DNA of 64,000 bases from Pseudomonas fluorescens (GTDB lineage Bacteria; Pseudomonadota; Gammaproteobacteria; Pseudomonadales; Pseudomonadaceae), in assembly GCF_902497855.1 (NCBI RefSeq), contig NZ_CABVHU010000005.1, positions 310,001 to 374,000 on the forward strand, in the 5' to 3' direction. The notes below the pieces were generated by a model. The model did not search any database. It was not told where the DNA came from and saw only the letters and a list, made by a program, of their open reading frames with translations. Position numbers and translations under genes: made by a program. Below are positions 56,882-64,000 of the stretch, one piece after another. Position 1 is the stretch's first letter. Each line of letters begins with the position of its first letter.

Positions 56882-56981
56882 TGTAGGAGCGAGCTCGCTC
56901 GCGATGGACTCACAGGCGACGCGTTTATCCTGTAAAAACCGCGTCATCGTTAACGACCATCGCGAGCAAGCTTGCTGCTAC
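56882..56981. repeat. REP doublet after bfrB
   Basis: TGTAGGAGCGAGCTCGCTCGCG at the left and a decayed inverted copy ending CGCGAGCAAGCTTGCTGCTA at the right. Confidence 0.8.
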
Positions 56982-56986
56982 CGCCA

Positions 56987-57027
56987 AAAAAAACCCCGCT
57001 CTCTTTTATAGAGCCGGGGTTTTTTTA
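56987..57027. terminator. Bidirectional terminator after bfrB
   Basis: ACCCCGCTCT and AGAGCCGGGGT pair with one bulge, flanked by an A run and T7. Confidence 0.85.
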
Positions 57028-57037
57028 TGCCTGCTCT

Positions 57038-57128
57038 TGTAGGAGCGAAGCTTGCTCGCGAAGAACGATGACGCGGTATTTCCTGTAGAACGAGGCGCCC
57101 TGTTCGCGGGCAAGCCTCGCTCCTACAG
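57038..57128. repeat. REP doublet before the grxD 3' end
   Basis: TTGTAGGAGCGAAGCTTGCTCG and the inverted GCGGGCAAGCCTCGCTCCTACAGG flank a spacer (GAACGATGACGCGGT) that also occurs in the 71-bp array units. Confidence 0.82.
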
Positions 57129-57139
57129 GAGGGACCGGA

Positions 57140-57481
57140 TCAGGCTTCGGTCTTGTTCACAGCAGCAGCTTCGACGGCAGCCTTGATGGTAGCTTGCAAC
57201 GAACCGTCTGCAGCCATCTCGGTCATGATGTCACTACCGCCGACCAGCTCACCACCGACCCACAGTTGCGGGAATGTTGGCCAGTTGGCGTACTTTGGCA
57301 GGTTGGCGCGGATTTCCGGGTTCTGCAGGATGTCCACATAAGCAAACTTTTCACCACATGCCATCACGGCCTGCGCGGCTTTCGCGGAGAAGCCACACTG
57401 CGGGGCATTCGGCGAACCTTTCATGTAAAGCAGAATGGTGTTGTTGGCAATCTGCTCTTTAATCGTTTCGATAATATCCAT
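57140..57481 (-). CDS. grxD: Monothiol glutaredoxin Grx4
   Basis: 113 aa. The CGFS active site (Cys29 in NAPQCGFSAKAAQ) and the WPTFPQLWVGGELVGG segment define the family. Such proteins bind a [2Fe-2S] cluster with glutathione and deliver it to targets. Proximity to bfd and bfrB matches an iron/Fe-S grouping. Confidence 0.95.
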   Translation of the reverse strand: MDIIETIKEQIANNTILLYMKGSPNAPQCGFSAKAAQAVMACGEKFAYVDILQNPEIRANLPKYANWPTFPQLWVGGELVGGSDIMTEMAADGSLQATIKAAVEAAAVNKTEA

Positions 57482-57577
57482 GGAGCACCTCGGCTGAACT
57501 TTCCGACTCAAGGGTCGGCACGGTAGCGCATTGTAACGGAAACCCGAGCGCCATGCTCGGCCTCCCCACAGACTTGA

Positions 57578-59683
57578 TCAAGCCGCCGCCACAGTGACGG
57601 GCACACCGTTCAATGCCGCATTGCCTGACAACTCATCGAGCTGGCATTCATCCGTCAGGTCGTTGGCACTGGCACCAGGCTGGCCACTGGCAATCGTCAT
57701 CTGCACCCCCGGTCGCGCATGCCCCCAACCGTGAGGCAGGCTGACCACGCCTTTCATCATATCCAGGCTGCCTAGCACTTCAACTTCGATCACGCCGACC
57801 CGCGAACTGACCCGCACCCGCTGCCCGTCATTAAGCCCGCGACTGGCCAGATCGTCCGGGTGCATCAGCAATTGATGGCGCGGCTTGCCCTTCACCAGAC
57901 GGTGATAGTTATGCATCCACGAGTTGTTGCTGCGTACATGACGACGGCCGATCATCAGCAACTCATCCTGGGCCGGAGCTTGCAGGGCGGCGAAACGCGC
58001 CAGGTCGGCAAGGATCGCCGCCGGTGCGGCCTGGACTCGCTGGCTGGCGGTTTTCAGACGGGGAGCCAGGTTGGATTTCAACGCCCCGAGATCGACACCA
58101 TGGGGGTGATCGAACAAGGTCGCCAGCGACAGCTTGTGTTCCGACGCATCGCCATACAGCCCCGTGCGCAAGCCGCGATCGATCATCTGCGCCGGCGGGA
58201 CCGTCGGCTTCAATTCCTTGCCGGTCTTCGCGGCAAAGGCCTTGGCCAGCCCGACGAAAATTTCCCAGTCATGCAACGCACCTTCCGGTTTGGCCAGAAT
58301 CGCGCGGTTGAAGCGCGTCACGTTACGTACCGCAAACATATTGAAGGTGGTGTCGTAGTGATCGTTTTCCAGCGCCGAGGTGGACGGCAGGATCAGGTCG
58401 GCATACCGCGTGGTTTCATTGATGTACAAGTCGACGCTGACCATGAACTCCAACCCGTCCAGCGCCTGTTCCAGTTGCCGGCCATTGGGGGTGGAGAGCA
58501 CCGGATTGCCCGCCACGGTAATCAGCGCCCGAACCTGCCCTTCCCCTTCGGTAAGCATCTCTTCGGCCAGCGCCGACACCGGCAGTTCGCCCGCGTATTC
58601 GGGACGCCCGGACACCCGGCTCTGCCACAGATTGAAGTGCCCGCCCGATGTCGAGGCCACCAGGTCCACTGCAGGTTCAGTGCACAACGCCCCGCCCACG
58701 CGATCGAGGTTGCCGGTCACCAGATTGATCAGTTGCACCACCCAATGGCACAAGGTGCCGAACGCCTGGGTTGAAACGCCCATGCGCCCATAGCAAACCG
58801 CTGTCGGGGCGGCCGCGAAGTCCCGCGCCAACTGGCGGATCTGTTCGGCCGGCACGGCGCACAGCGGGCTCATGGTCTCGGCAGTGAAACTCGCGACAGC
58901 GGCACGGGCTTCATCCAGGCCGTCCACCGGCAAATGACTGCCTGTGGTCAGCCCTTCAGCGAACAGGGTATTGAGCAGCCCGAACAGCAATGCCGCATCG
59001 CCACCCGGACGCACGAACAGATGCTGATCGGCCATCGCCGCCGTTTCGCTGCGGCGTGGATCGACCACCACCACTTTACCGCCCCGGGCCTGAACGGCCT
59101 TCAGGCGTTTTTCCACGTCTGGCACGGTCATGATGCTGCCATTGGACGCCAGCGGGTTGCCGCCCAGGATCAGCATGAAATCGGTGTGATCGATGTCCGG
59201 GATCGGCAACAGCAAACCATGGCCGTACATCAAGTGACTGGTCAGGTGATGGGGCAACTGGTCGACCGATGTCGCGGAAAAACGGTTGCGGGTTTTCAAC
59301 AGGCTGAGAAAGTAATTGCTGTGGGTCATCAGGCCGTAGTTGTGCACGCTGGGGTTGCCCTGATAGACCGCCACCGCGTTCTGGCCGTGACGCGCCTGAA
59401 TCGCCGCCAGGCGTTCGGCGACCAGGTTGAAGGCGTCTTCCCACTCGATAGGCAGCCATTCACTGCCGACCCGCCGCATCGGCTGCCGCAGGCGATCCGG
59501 ATCATTCTGAATATCCTGCAGCGCAACAGCCTTGGGACAGATGTGCCCGCGGCTGAACGTGTCCTGGGCATCCCCCTTGATCGAGGTGATCTGCACGCTG
59601 CCTTCGACCTCGGTGGTTTCGATGGTCAGGCCGCAGATGGCTTCACACAGGTGGCAGGCACGGTGATGGAGAGTCTTGGTCAT
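57578..59683 (-). CDS. Molybdopterin oxidoreductase (formate dehydrogenase/NapA-like)
   Basis: 701 aa. An N-terminal [4Fe-4S] site uses Cys10, Cys13, Cys17 and Cys49 (HRACHLCEAICGL; RGHICPKA). Mo-bis-MGD domains follow (GNPSVHNYGLMTHSN; LILGGNPLASNGSIM; VVVDPRRSETA), with a C-terminal dinucleotide-binding domain (LLMHPDDLASRGLNDGQRVRV). No signal peptide is present, so it is cytoplasmic. No partner subunits are adjacent, so the substrate is not assignable. Confidence 0.85.
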   Translation of the reverse strand: MTKTLHHRACHLCEAICGLTIETTEVEGSVQITSIKGDAQDTFSRGHICPKAVALQDIQNDPDRLRQPMRRVGSEWLPIEWEDAFNLVAERLAAIQARHGQNAVAVYQGNPSVHNYGLMTHSNYFLSLLKTRNRFSATSVDQLPHHLTSHLMYGHGLLLPIPDIDHTDFMLILGGNPLASNGSIMTVPDVEKRLKAVQARGGKVVVVDPRRSETAAMADQHLFVRPGGDAALLFGLLNTLFAEGLTTGSHLPVDGLDEARAAVASFTAETMSPLCAVPAEQIRQLARDFAAAPTAVCYGRMGVSTQAFGTLCHWVVQLINLVTGNLDRVGGALCTEPAVDLVASTSGGHFNLWQSRVSGRPEYAGELPVSALAEEMLTEGEGQVRALITVAGNPVLSTPNGRQLEQALDGLEFMVSVDLYINETTRYADLILPSTSALENDHYDTTFNMFAVRNVTRFNRAILAKPEGALHDWEIFVGLAKAFAAKTGKELKPTVPPAQMIDRGLRTGLYGDASEHKLSLATLFDHPHGVDLGALKSNLAPRLKTASQRVQAAPAAILADLARFAALQAPAQDELLMIGRRHVRSNNSWMHNYHRLVKGKPRHQLLMHPDDLASRGLNDGQRVRVSSRVGVIEVEVLGSLDMMKGVVSLPHGWGHARPGVQMTIASGQPGASANDLTDECQLDELSGNAALNGVPVTVAAA

Positions 59684-59817
59684 GGCCAGTCTCTGTCTTG
59701 TTCTGGGCGGGCATTGTTGGCCGCGGGAACAAAACTATGGCGCGTGACCCGGCGTCGCGCCAGCGAGGTTCGTCTTGTGAATCGGTGACCATCAGGCCAG
59801 CCGATGACGTTTGCGGA

Positions 59818-60108
59818 TCAGTTCGGCGGCAGGTTCGTCGGCGCCTGCAATTGAATCTCCTGAACGGTTTCGATCTGCTCCTGGGCCAGATGAACACCGG
59901 TCAGCTCGCCGATCAGTCGCCAGTGCTCGTCGAGACCGGTGCTGATGGTCGCCATGCGGTCGATCATCCGCCGGCCGGCGGCCTTGGTAACTTCATCGTT
60001 ACTGCGCATCAGCTCGAAGGACATCGAGGTCATGGACGCGGTGAGATGGGTCAGGGAGCGGGCCGTGAGGCTGAGTAATTCCATTAACTGCTGTTCTTTC
60101 GATTCCAT
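59818..60108 (-). CDS. Small helical protein, hypothetical
   Basis: 96 aa, starting MESKEQQLMELLSLTARSLTH, all predicted helix with many Met and Leu, no signal or membrane segment. It lies between the molybdopterin gene and argF, as a similarly sized hypothetical does in other pseudomonads to my recollection. Function unknown. Confidence 0.6.
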   Translation of the reverse strand: MESKEQQLMELLSLTARSLTHLTASMTSMSFELMRSNDEVTKAAGRRMIDRMATISTGLDEHWRLIGELTGVHLAQEQIETVQEIQLQAPTNLPPN

Positions 60109-60486
60109 TCCAAAGCCTTCCCTGCGTCGCTTGAACCTTAGTTATAACCCAGCCCCCTGCTTTATCAAATGTTTCAGACCGCCAAAGCTCGACTGGAGGC
60201 CAGAAACCGACCGTCGCCGCCCGGTTTTATTGCAAAGCCCTGCAAGCCCAGTGTACAAATGACGGGCTGCTGTCAGGAAACCGGCTTCAAAAGCGCTACT
60301 GCGGTCACCCCGTAGCCCCTCTGAAATCCCCGTACACCGTAGCCTATTGGAAAACCGCGACATTTAATGTCAATATCGCGCCTTCCCCTATTTCGTCGCC
60401 CCGTGCGGCTTACGCCGCAGGTCTCGCCCGTTTTTTTAGTTAAACAAGGCTTTGAGTATCTGCGGTCTGTTGCAAAAAGGTAGTCA
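60109..60486. other. argF upstream region with a short palindrome
   Basis: No gene is seen. GACAT-TTA-ATGTC (60359-60371) is a perfect palindrome in the likely argF promoter area, and TGCGGC-TTAC-GCCGCA (60404-60419) forms a hairpin followed 12 bases later by T7. Either may be regulatory, but neither clearly matches an ArgR site. Confidence 0.35.
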
Positions 60487-61410
60487 ATGATGAGCGCAAG
60501 GCACTTTCTCTCCCTGATGGATTGCACGCCCGAAGAGCTGGTCAGCGTGATCCGTCGAGGCGTTGAGCTCAAAGACCTGCGTAACCGCGGCGTACTGTTC
60601 GAGCCCCTGAAAAACCGCGTGCTCGGGATGATTTTCGAGAAGTCCTCGACCCGCACCCGTATCTCGTTCGAAGCCGGCATGATCCAGCTCGGTGGCCAGG
60701 CGATCTTCCTGTCGCCAAGGGACACCCAACTGGGCCGTGGCGAGCCGATCGGCGATTGCGCCATCGTGATGTCGAGCATGCTCGATGCCGTGATGATCCG
60801 CACCTTTGCCCACAGCACCCTGACCGAATTCGCCGCCAACTCCCGCGTGCCGGTGATCAACGGCCTGTCCGATGACCTGCACCCGTGCCAGTTGCTGGCC
60901 GACATGCAGACGTTCCTCGAACACCGCGGCTCGATCCAGGGCAAGACCGTGGCCTGGATCGGCGACGGCAATAACATGTGCAACAGCTATATAGAAGCGG
61001 CGATCCAGTTCGACTTCCAGTTGCGTGTCGCGTGCCCGGAAGGCTTCGAGCCCAACCCGGAATTCGTGGCCAAGGCCGGCGATCGGGTGACCATCGTTCG
61101 CGATCCGAAGGATGCCGTGCGCGGCGCCCACCTGGTGAGCACCGACGTCTGGACCTCCATGGGCCAGGAAGAAGAAACCGCCAAGCGCCTGAAGCTGTTC
61201 GCGCCGTTCCAGGTAACCCGCGCCCTGCTCGACCTGGCTGCCGAGGACGTGCTGTTCATGCACTGCCTGCCCGCTCACCGTGGCGAGGAAATCAGCCTTG
61301 ATGTGCTCGATGACAAGCGCGCCGTCGCCTGGGATCAAGCGGAGAACCGGCTTCACGCACAAAAGGCCCTGCTCGAGTTTCTGGTCGAGCCGGCGTATCA
61401 CCACGCATGA
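60487..61410 (+). CDS. argF: Ornithine carbamoyltransferase (anabolic)
   Basis: 307 aa. Carbamoyl phosphate motif SSTRTR (residues 53-58), HPCQ in [14 protein letters not shown], and HCLP in [13 protein letters not shown] are intact. It makes citrulline from ornithine and carbamoyl phosphate. Two adjacent ATG codons could start it. The stop overlaps the next ATPase gene by four bases. Confidence 0.95.
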   Translation: MMSARHFLSLMDCTPEELVSVIRRGVELKDLRNRGVLFEPLKNRVLGMIFEKSSTRTRISFEAGMIQLGGQAIFLSPRDTQLGRGEPIGDCAIVMSSMLDAVMIRTFAHSTLTEFAANSRVPVINGLSDDLHPCQLLADMQTFLEHRGSIQGKTVAWIGDGNNMCNSYIEAAIQFDFQLRVACPEGFEPNPEFVAKAGDRVTIVRDPKDAVRGAHLVSTDVWTSMGQEEETAKRLKLFAPFQVTRALLDLAAEDVLFMHCLPAHRGEEISLDVLDDKRAVAWDQAENRLHAQKALLEFLVEPAYHHA

Positions 61411-62516
61411 GCCATCCCTTGCTGCTTAACCTGCGCAACCTCGCGTGCGGCTATCAAGACCAGCGGGTGGTCCAGAACCTCAACCTGCATTTGAATGCCG
61501 GGGATATCGGTTGCCTGCTGGGCTCTTCGGGCTGCGGCAAGACCACCACCCTGCGGGCGATTGCCGGTTTCGAACCGGTGCACGAAGGTGAAATCCAGCT
61601 GGCCGGAGAAACCATCTCCCGCGCCGGCTTCACCCTCGCTCCGGAGAAGCGCCGGATCGGCATGGTGTTCCAGGACTATGCGCTGTTCCCGCATTTGAGC
61701 GTGGCCGAGAACATGGCCTTCGGGATCCGCAAACATCCGCAGAAGGATCGCGTCATCGAAGAACTGCTGGAACTGGTCAACCTGAAAAACCTCGGCAAGC
61801 GCTTCCCCCATGAGCTGTCTGGCGGCCAGCAGCAGCGTGTCGCCCTGGCCCGGGCCCTGGCGCCGGAGCCGCAATTGCTGCTGCTCGACGAACCCTTCTC
61901 CAACCTCGATGGCGAACTGCGACGCAAGCTCAGCCACGAAGTGCGCGACATCCTCAAGGCTCGCGGCACCAGTGCGATCCTGGTGACCCATGACCAGGAA
62001 GAAGCGTTCGCGGTGAGCGACCATGTAGGGGTTTTCAGAGAGGGTCGCCTGGAACAGTGGGACACGCCTTACAACCTGTATCACGAACCGCTGACACCCT
62101 TCGTGGCCAGTTTCATCGGCCAGGGTTATTTCATTCGCGGCCTGTTGAACAGCCCGGAGTCGGTGCAGACCGAGCTGGGCGAGTTGCGCGGCAACCGGGC
62201 TTACACTTGGCCGATCGGTGGCGCAGTGGACGTGCTGCTGCGTCCGGATGACATCGTTTATGCGCCGGACAACGGCTTGAAGGCGAAGATTGTCGGCAAG
62301 TCTTTCCAGGGGGCGTCGACCTTGTATCGCTTGCAGTTGCCGACGGGCGCGCAGCTGGAGTCGATTTTTCCGAGCCATGCCGATCATCAGGTGGGGGCAG
62401 AGGTCGGCATTCGTGTGGCGGCTGAACACCTGGTGCTGTTCCAGGCATCGGGCAGCACGGCGGCGCAGATTCCACTGGTCGAGTCCGGTGTGCGCCGCTA
62501 CAGCACAGCCAGCTGA
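61407..62516 (+). CDS. ABC transporter ATPase (PotA/FbpC-like), orphan
   Basis: 369 aa. Walker A ([16 protein letters not shown]), signature [15 protein letters not shown], Walker B LLLLDEPF and the H-loop THDQEEA are present. A C-terminal TOBE-type domain ([17 protein letters not shown]) suggests an importer ATPase for ferric, polyamine or similar ligands. No permease or binding protein gene is adjacent. It is translationally coupled to argF. Confidence 0.85.
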   Translation: MSHPLLLNLRNLACGYQDQRVVQNLNLHLNAGDIGCLLGSSGCGKTTTLRAIAGFEPVHEGEIQLAGETISRAGFTLAPEKRRIGMVFQDYALFPHLSVAENMAFGIRKHPQKDRVIEELLELVNLKNLGKRFPHELSGGQQQRVALARALAPEPQLLLLDEPFSNLDGELRRKLSHEVRDILKARGTSAILVTHDQEEAFAVSDHVGVFREGRLEQWDTPYNLYHEPLTPFVASFIGQGYFIRGLLNSPESVQTELGELRGNRAYTWPIGGAVDVLLRPDDIVYAPDNGLKAKIVGKSFQGASTLYRLQLPTGAQLESIFPSHADHQVGAEVGIRVAAEHLVLFQASGSTAAQIPLVESGVRRYSTAS

Positions 62517-62527
62517 AATCTGGAATC

Positions 62528-62618
62528 TGTAGGAGCCGGCTTGCCGGCGAAGACGGCGGTACATTCAGTAGAGGTGTTAACTGATAGACCGTCTTCGCCG
62601 GCAAGCCGGCTCCTACAG
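62528..62618. repeat. REP doublet after the ABC ATPase gene
   Basis: TGTAGGAGCCGGCTTGCCGGCG and the inverted CGCCGGCAAGCCGGCTCCTACA flank a short spacer. The element coincides with a probable synteny breakpoint. Confidence 0.87.
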
Positions 62619-62627
62619 GGATTGGGG

Positions 62628-62747
62628 TTAACCCAAGACCAGCGTTCCGCTCGCAACGAGCGTCGCATTGCCGCCAATCTTCAATCGATCCCCTTCCAGC
62701 CGGCAGAGCAACTCCCCGCCCCGCACCGAACACTGAAAAGCCGTCAG
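62628..62747 (-). pseudogene. C-terminal remnant of a PhzF-family protein
   Basis: On the minus strand a 40-codon stretch reads [20 protein letters not shown], continues RLKIGGNATLVASGTLVLG and ends in TAA. That is the tail pattern of PhzF-fold isomerases (RGGE-LEGDRV-x-GGxA). No upstream body or start exists, because ybaK occupies the preceding bases and its stop overlaps by about four bases. It looks like a truncated gene end left at a rearrangement. Family call from memory. Confidence 0.45.
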
Positions 62748-63214
62748 ACGCGACCGATATGGGCGAACTTCGCCTGGGTGTGTTCGGCCAGCACGGCAGG
62801 TGCCAACTCGACTTCCAGGCCACGACGACCGGCACTGACAAAAATGCTGGCAAAAGGCTGGGCCGATGTATCGATAAAGGTGCGCAGGCGTTTTTTCTGC
62901 CCCAGCGGACTGATCCCCCCAAGCAGGTAACCGGTGGAGCGCTGCGCCGCCGCCGGGTCGGCCATTTCGACTTTTTTCACCCCCGCCGCGTGCGCCAGTC
63001 CCTTCAAGTCGAGACTTCCGACGACCGGCACCACTGCCACCAGCAACTCACCTTTTTCACTGGCCGCCAGCAAGGTCTTGAACACCTGCGCAGGGTCCAG
63101 TCCCAGTTTCTCCGCCGCCTCCAGCCCATAGGACGCCGCCTTGGGATCATGTTCGTAACTGTGCACTCGATGTTCGGCACGAACTTTTTTCAACAAATCC
63201 AATGCGGGGGTCAT
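62744..63214 (-). CDS. ybaK: Cys-tRNA(Pro)/Cys-tRNA(Cys) deacylase YbaK
   Basis: 156 aa. The YbaK fold is seen in [20 protein letters not shown], the Lys-containing [20 protein letters not shown], and [21 protein letters not shown]. It hydrolyses mischarged tRNA. It is divergent from glpF with a 362-base spacer. Confidence 0.92.
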   Translation of the reverse strand: MTPALDLLKKVRAEHRVHSYEHDPKAASYGLEAAEKLGLDPAQVFKTLLAASEKGELLVAVVPVVGSLDLKGLAHAAGVKKVEMADPAAAQRSTGYLLGGISPLGQKKRLRTFIDTSAQPFASIFVSAGRRGLEVELAPAVLAEHTQAKFAHIGRV

Positions 63215-63414
63215 GGCAGCTCCAGGCTTGGCGAGAGAAGAAAAATACTGCGCTCGATTCTAGGACATTGATCGACAAATGGCTCTATTGCAGTGCTGTT
63301 TCAATGGCTTGGCGAAGCCTTTTACCGTTCGTCCATGTCCAGCCCGTAGCGTGAACGATGTGGTCATTCATGTGACTAACAGTTCGATTGTGACTGACGG
63401 TTCACTTTCGACCT

Positions 63415-63455
63415 TTGACAGCCGCGTTTCTTGTCTATATTTTTTCGAATACGAA
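63415..63455 (+). promoter_or_regulatory. Candidate glpF promoter with GlpR-like operator
   Basis: TTGACA (63415-63420) is followed by a TATATT/TATTTT -10 region (63436-63443), and TTCG-AATA-CGAA (63444-63455) forms an inverted repeat over the expected start. The TTCG/CGAA arms recall GlpR sites, an inference. Confidence 0.5.
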
Positions 63456-63576
63456 TACGGTACAACTGTCTCACCGCAGTACCCGGCAGTAACCCGAGAA
63501 CCAGGATGGGGATCCTGCCTCGGTGAAAATCGCGCTTTGAAAAAGCGCCATACAACAACAAAAAACGAGGTTTTCA

Positions 63577-64000
63577 ATGACAACCGCTTTACAACAACCG
63601 TCGCTCTCGAGCCAATGCATGGCCGAATTTCTGGGTACTGCGCTACTGATCTTCTTTGGTACGGGTTGTGTTGCCGCGCTCAAGGTGGCGGGTGCCAGCT
63701 TTGGCCTGTGGGAAATCAGCATCATCTGGGGTATTGGCGTGAGCATGGCGATCTACTTGACCGCCGGTGTTTCCGGGGCGCACCTCAATCCTGCCGTCAG
63801 CATTGCCCTGAGCATTTTCGCTGATTTCGAAAAGCGCAAACTGCCTTTTTATATCCTCGCCCAGATCGCTGGTGCTTTCTGTGGCGCGTTGCTGGTGTAC
63901 ACGCTCTACAGCAATTTATTCTTCGATTACGAACAAACCCACCATATGGTTCGTGGCACTCAGGCCAGCCTCGAATTGGCGTCGGTGTTCTCCACCTTCC
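63577..64000 (+). CDS. glpF: Glycerol facilitator (aquaglyceroporin), 3' end outside window
   Basis: The first 141 residues are present. Membrane helices begin at AEFLGTALLIFFGTGCVAAL. The first NPA motif is in GAHLNPAVSIALS. It lets glycerol diffuse across the inner membrane. An AACGAGG site precedes the ATG. glpK probably follows beyond the window. Confidence 0.9.
   Translation, partial: MTTALQQPSLSSQCMAEFLGTALLIFFGTGCVAALKVAGASFGLWEISIIWGIGVSMAIYLTAGVSGAHLNPAVSIALSIFADFEKRKLPFYILAQIAGAFCGALLVYTLYSNLFFDYEQTHHMVRGTQASLELASVFSTF

Overview
The window is chromosomal DNA of a fluorescent Pseudomonas (P. fluorescens group). Gene content and order match Pseudomonas core blocks: argP, ACT-domain protein, LysE exporter, sodB, bifA, imelysin operon, mexVW, inaA, colRS, groESL, fxsA, and then mrp, metG, rnf, nth, argG, motY, pyrC, rnt, peroxiredoxin, bfd, bfrB, grx, argF. 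Spacers carry many REP-type palindromes typical of this group. Recalled against P. aeruginosa PAO1, these blocks lie in different places (PA43xx, PA34xx-PA35xx, then the glpF region), so the window joins at least three ancestral segments.

Layout. 1-5.1 kb: start of a twin-arginine-exported solute-binding protein (cut by the window edge), an aldehyde dehydrogenase overlapping a thiamine-diphosphate 2-ketoarginine decarboxylase-like enzyme, and a divergent LysR regulator. 5.1-7.4 kb: a low-GC two-gene cassette encoding an alpha-xenorhabdolysin-type binary pore-forming toxin (XaxB-like and XaxA-like). 7.8-15.1 kb: AraC regulator with a divergent 14-helix MFS exporter, a 71-bp tandem repeat array, a coiled-coil membrane protein, an SDR, and argP divergent from a LysE exporter. 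15.3-18.4 kb: sodB, OsmC, a DUF6124-like gene behind a strongly structured leader, and a repeat-rich spacer. 18.7-31 kb: bifA, a probably Fur-controlled imelysin/di-heme/imelysin/DUF1513 operon, and mexVW. 31-35.7 kb: envelope genes inaA and a methyltransferase, colRS, and a PAP2 phosphatase, with two matching ColR-type boxes. 35.9-40.3 kb: groESL, fxsA, a HugZ-like protein and an SDR. 40.5-48.8 kb: mrp, metG, an unusual rnf operon, nth and a PA3496-type small protein. 48.9-50.7 kb: an orphan response regulator and an AT-rich patch with an unrecognised membrane protein. 50.8-57.5 kb: argG, motY, pyrC, rnt, a 2-Cys peroxiredoxin, bfd, bfrB and grxD. 57.6-64 kb: a molybdopterin oxidoreductase, a small helical protein, argF with an ABC ATPase, a probable phzF remnant, ybaK and the start of glpF.

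The most unusual system is the rnf locus. It has A, B, D, G and E but no rnfC. RnfB lacks the usual N-terminal membrane anchor and ends in an RnfC-like Ala/Lys-rich tail. RnfA has lost both, and RnfE one, of the cysteines expected to hold the intramembrane [2Fe-2S] cluster. The flavin threonine is kept in RnfG and probably in RnfD. This looks like a remodelled electron-transfer complex rather than a normal NADH:ferredoxin pump. Other leads are the structured leader before the DUF6124-like gene, the Xax-type toxin cassette, the pair of ColR-like boxes, and the repeats that sit at apparent synteny breakpoints.
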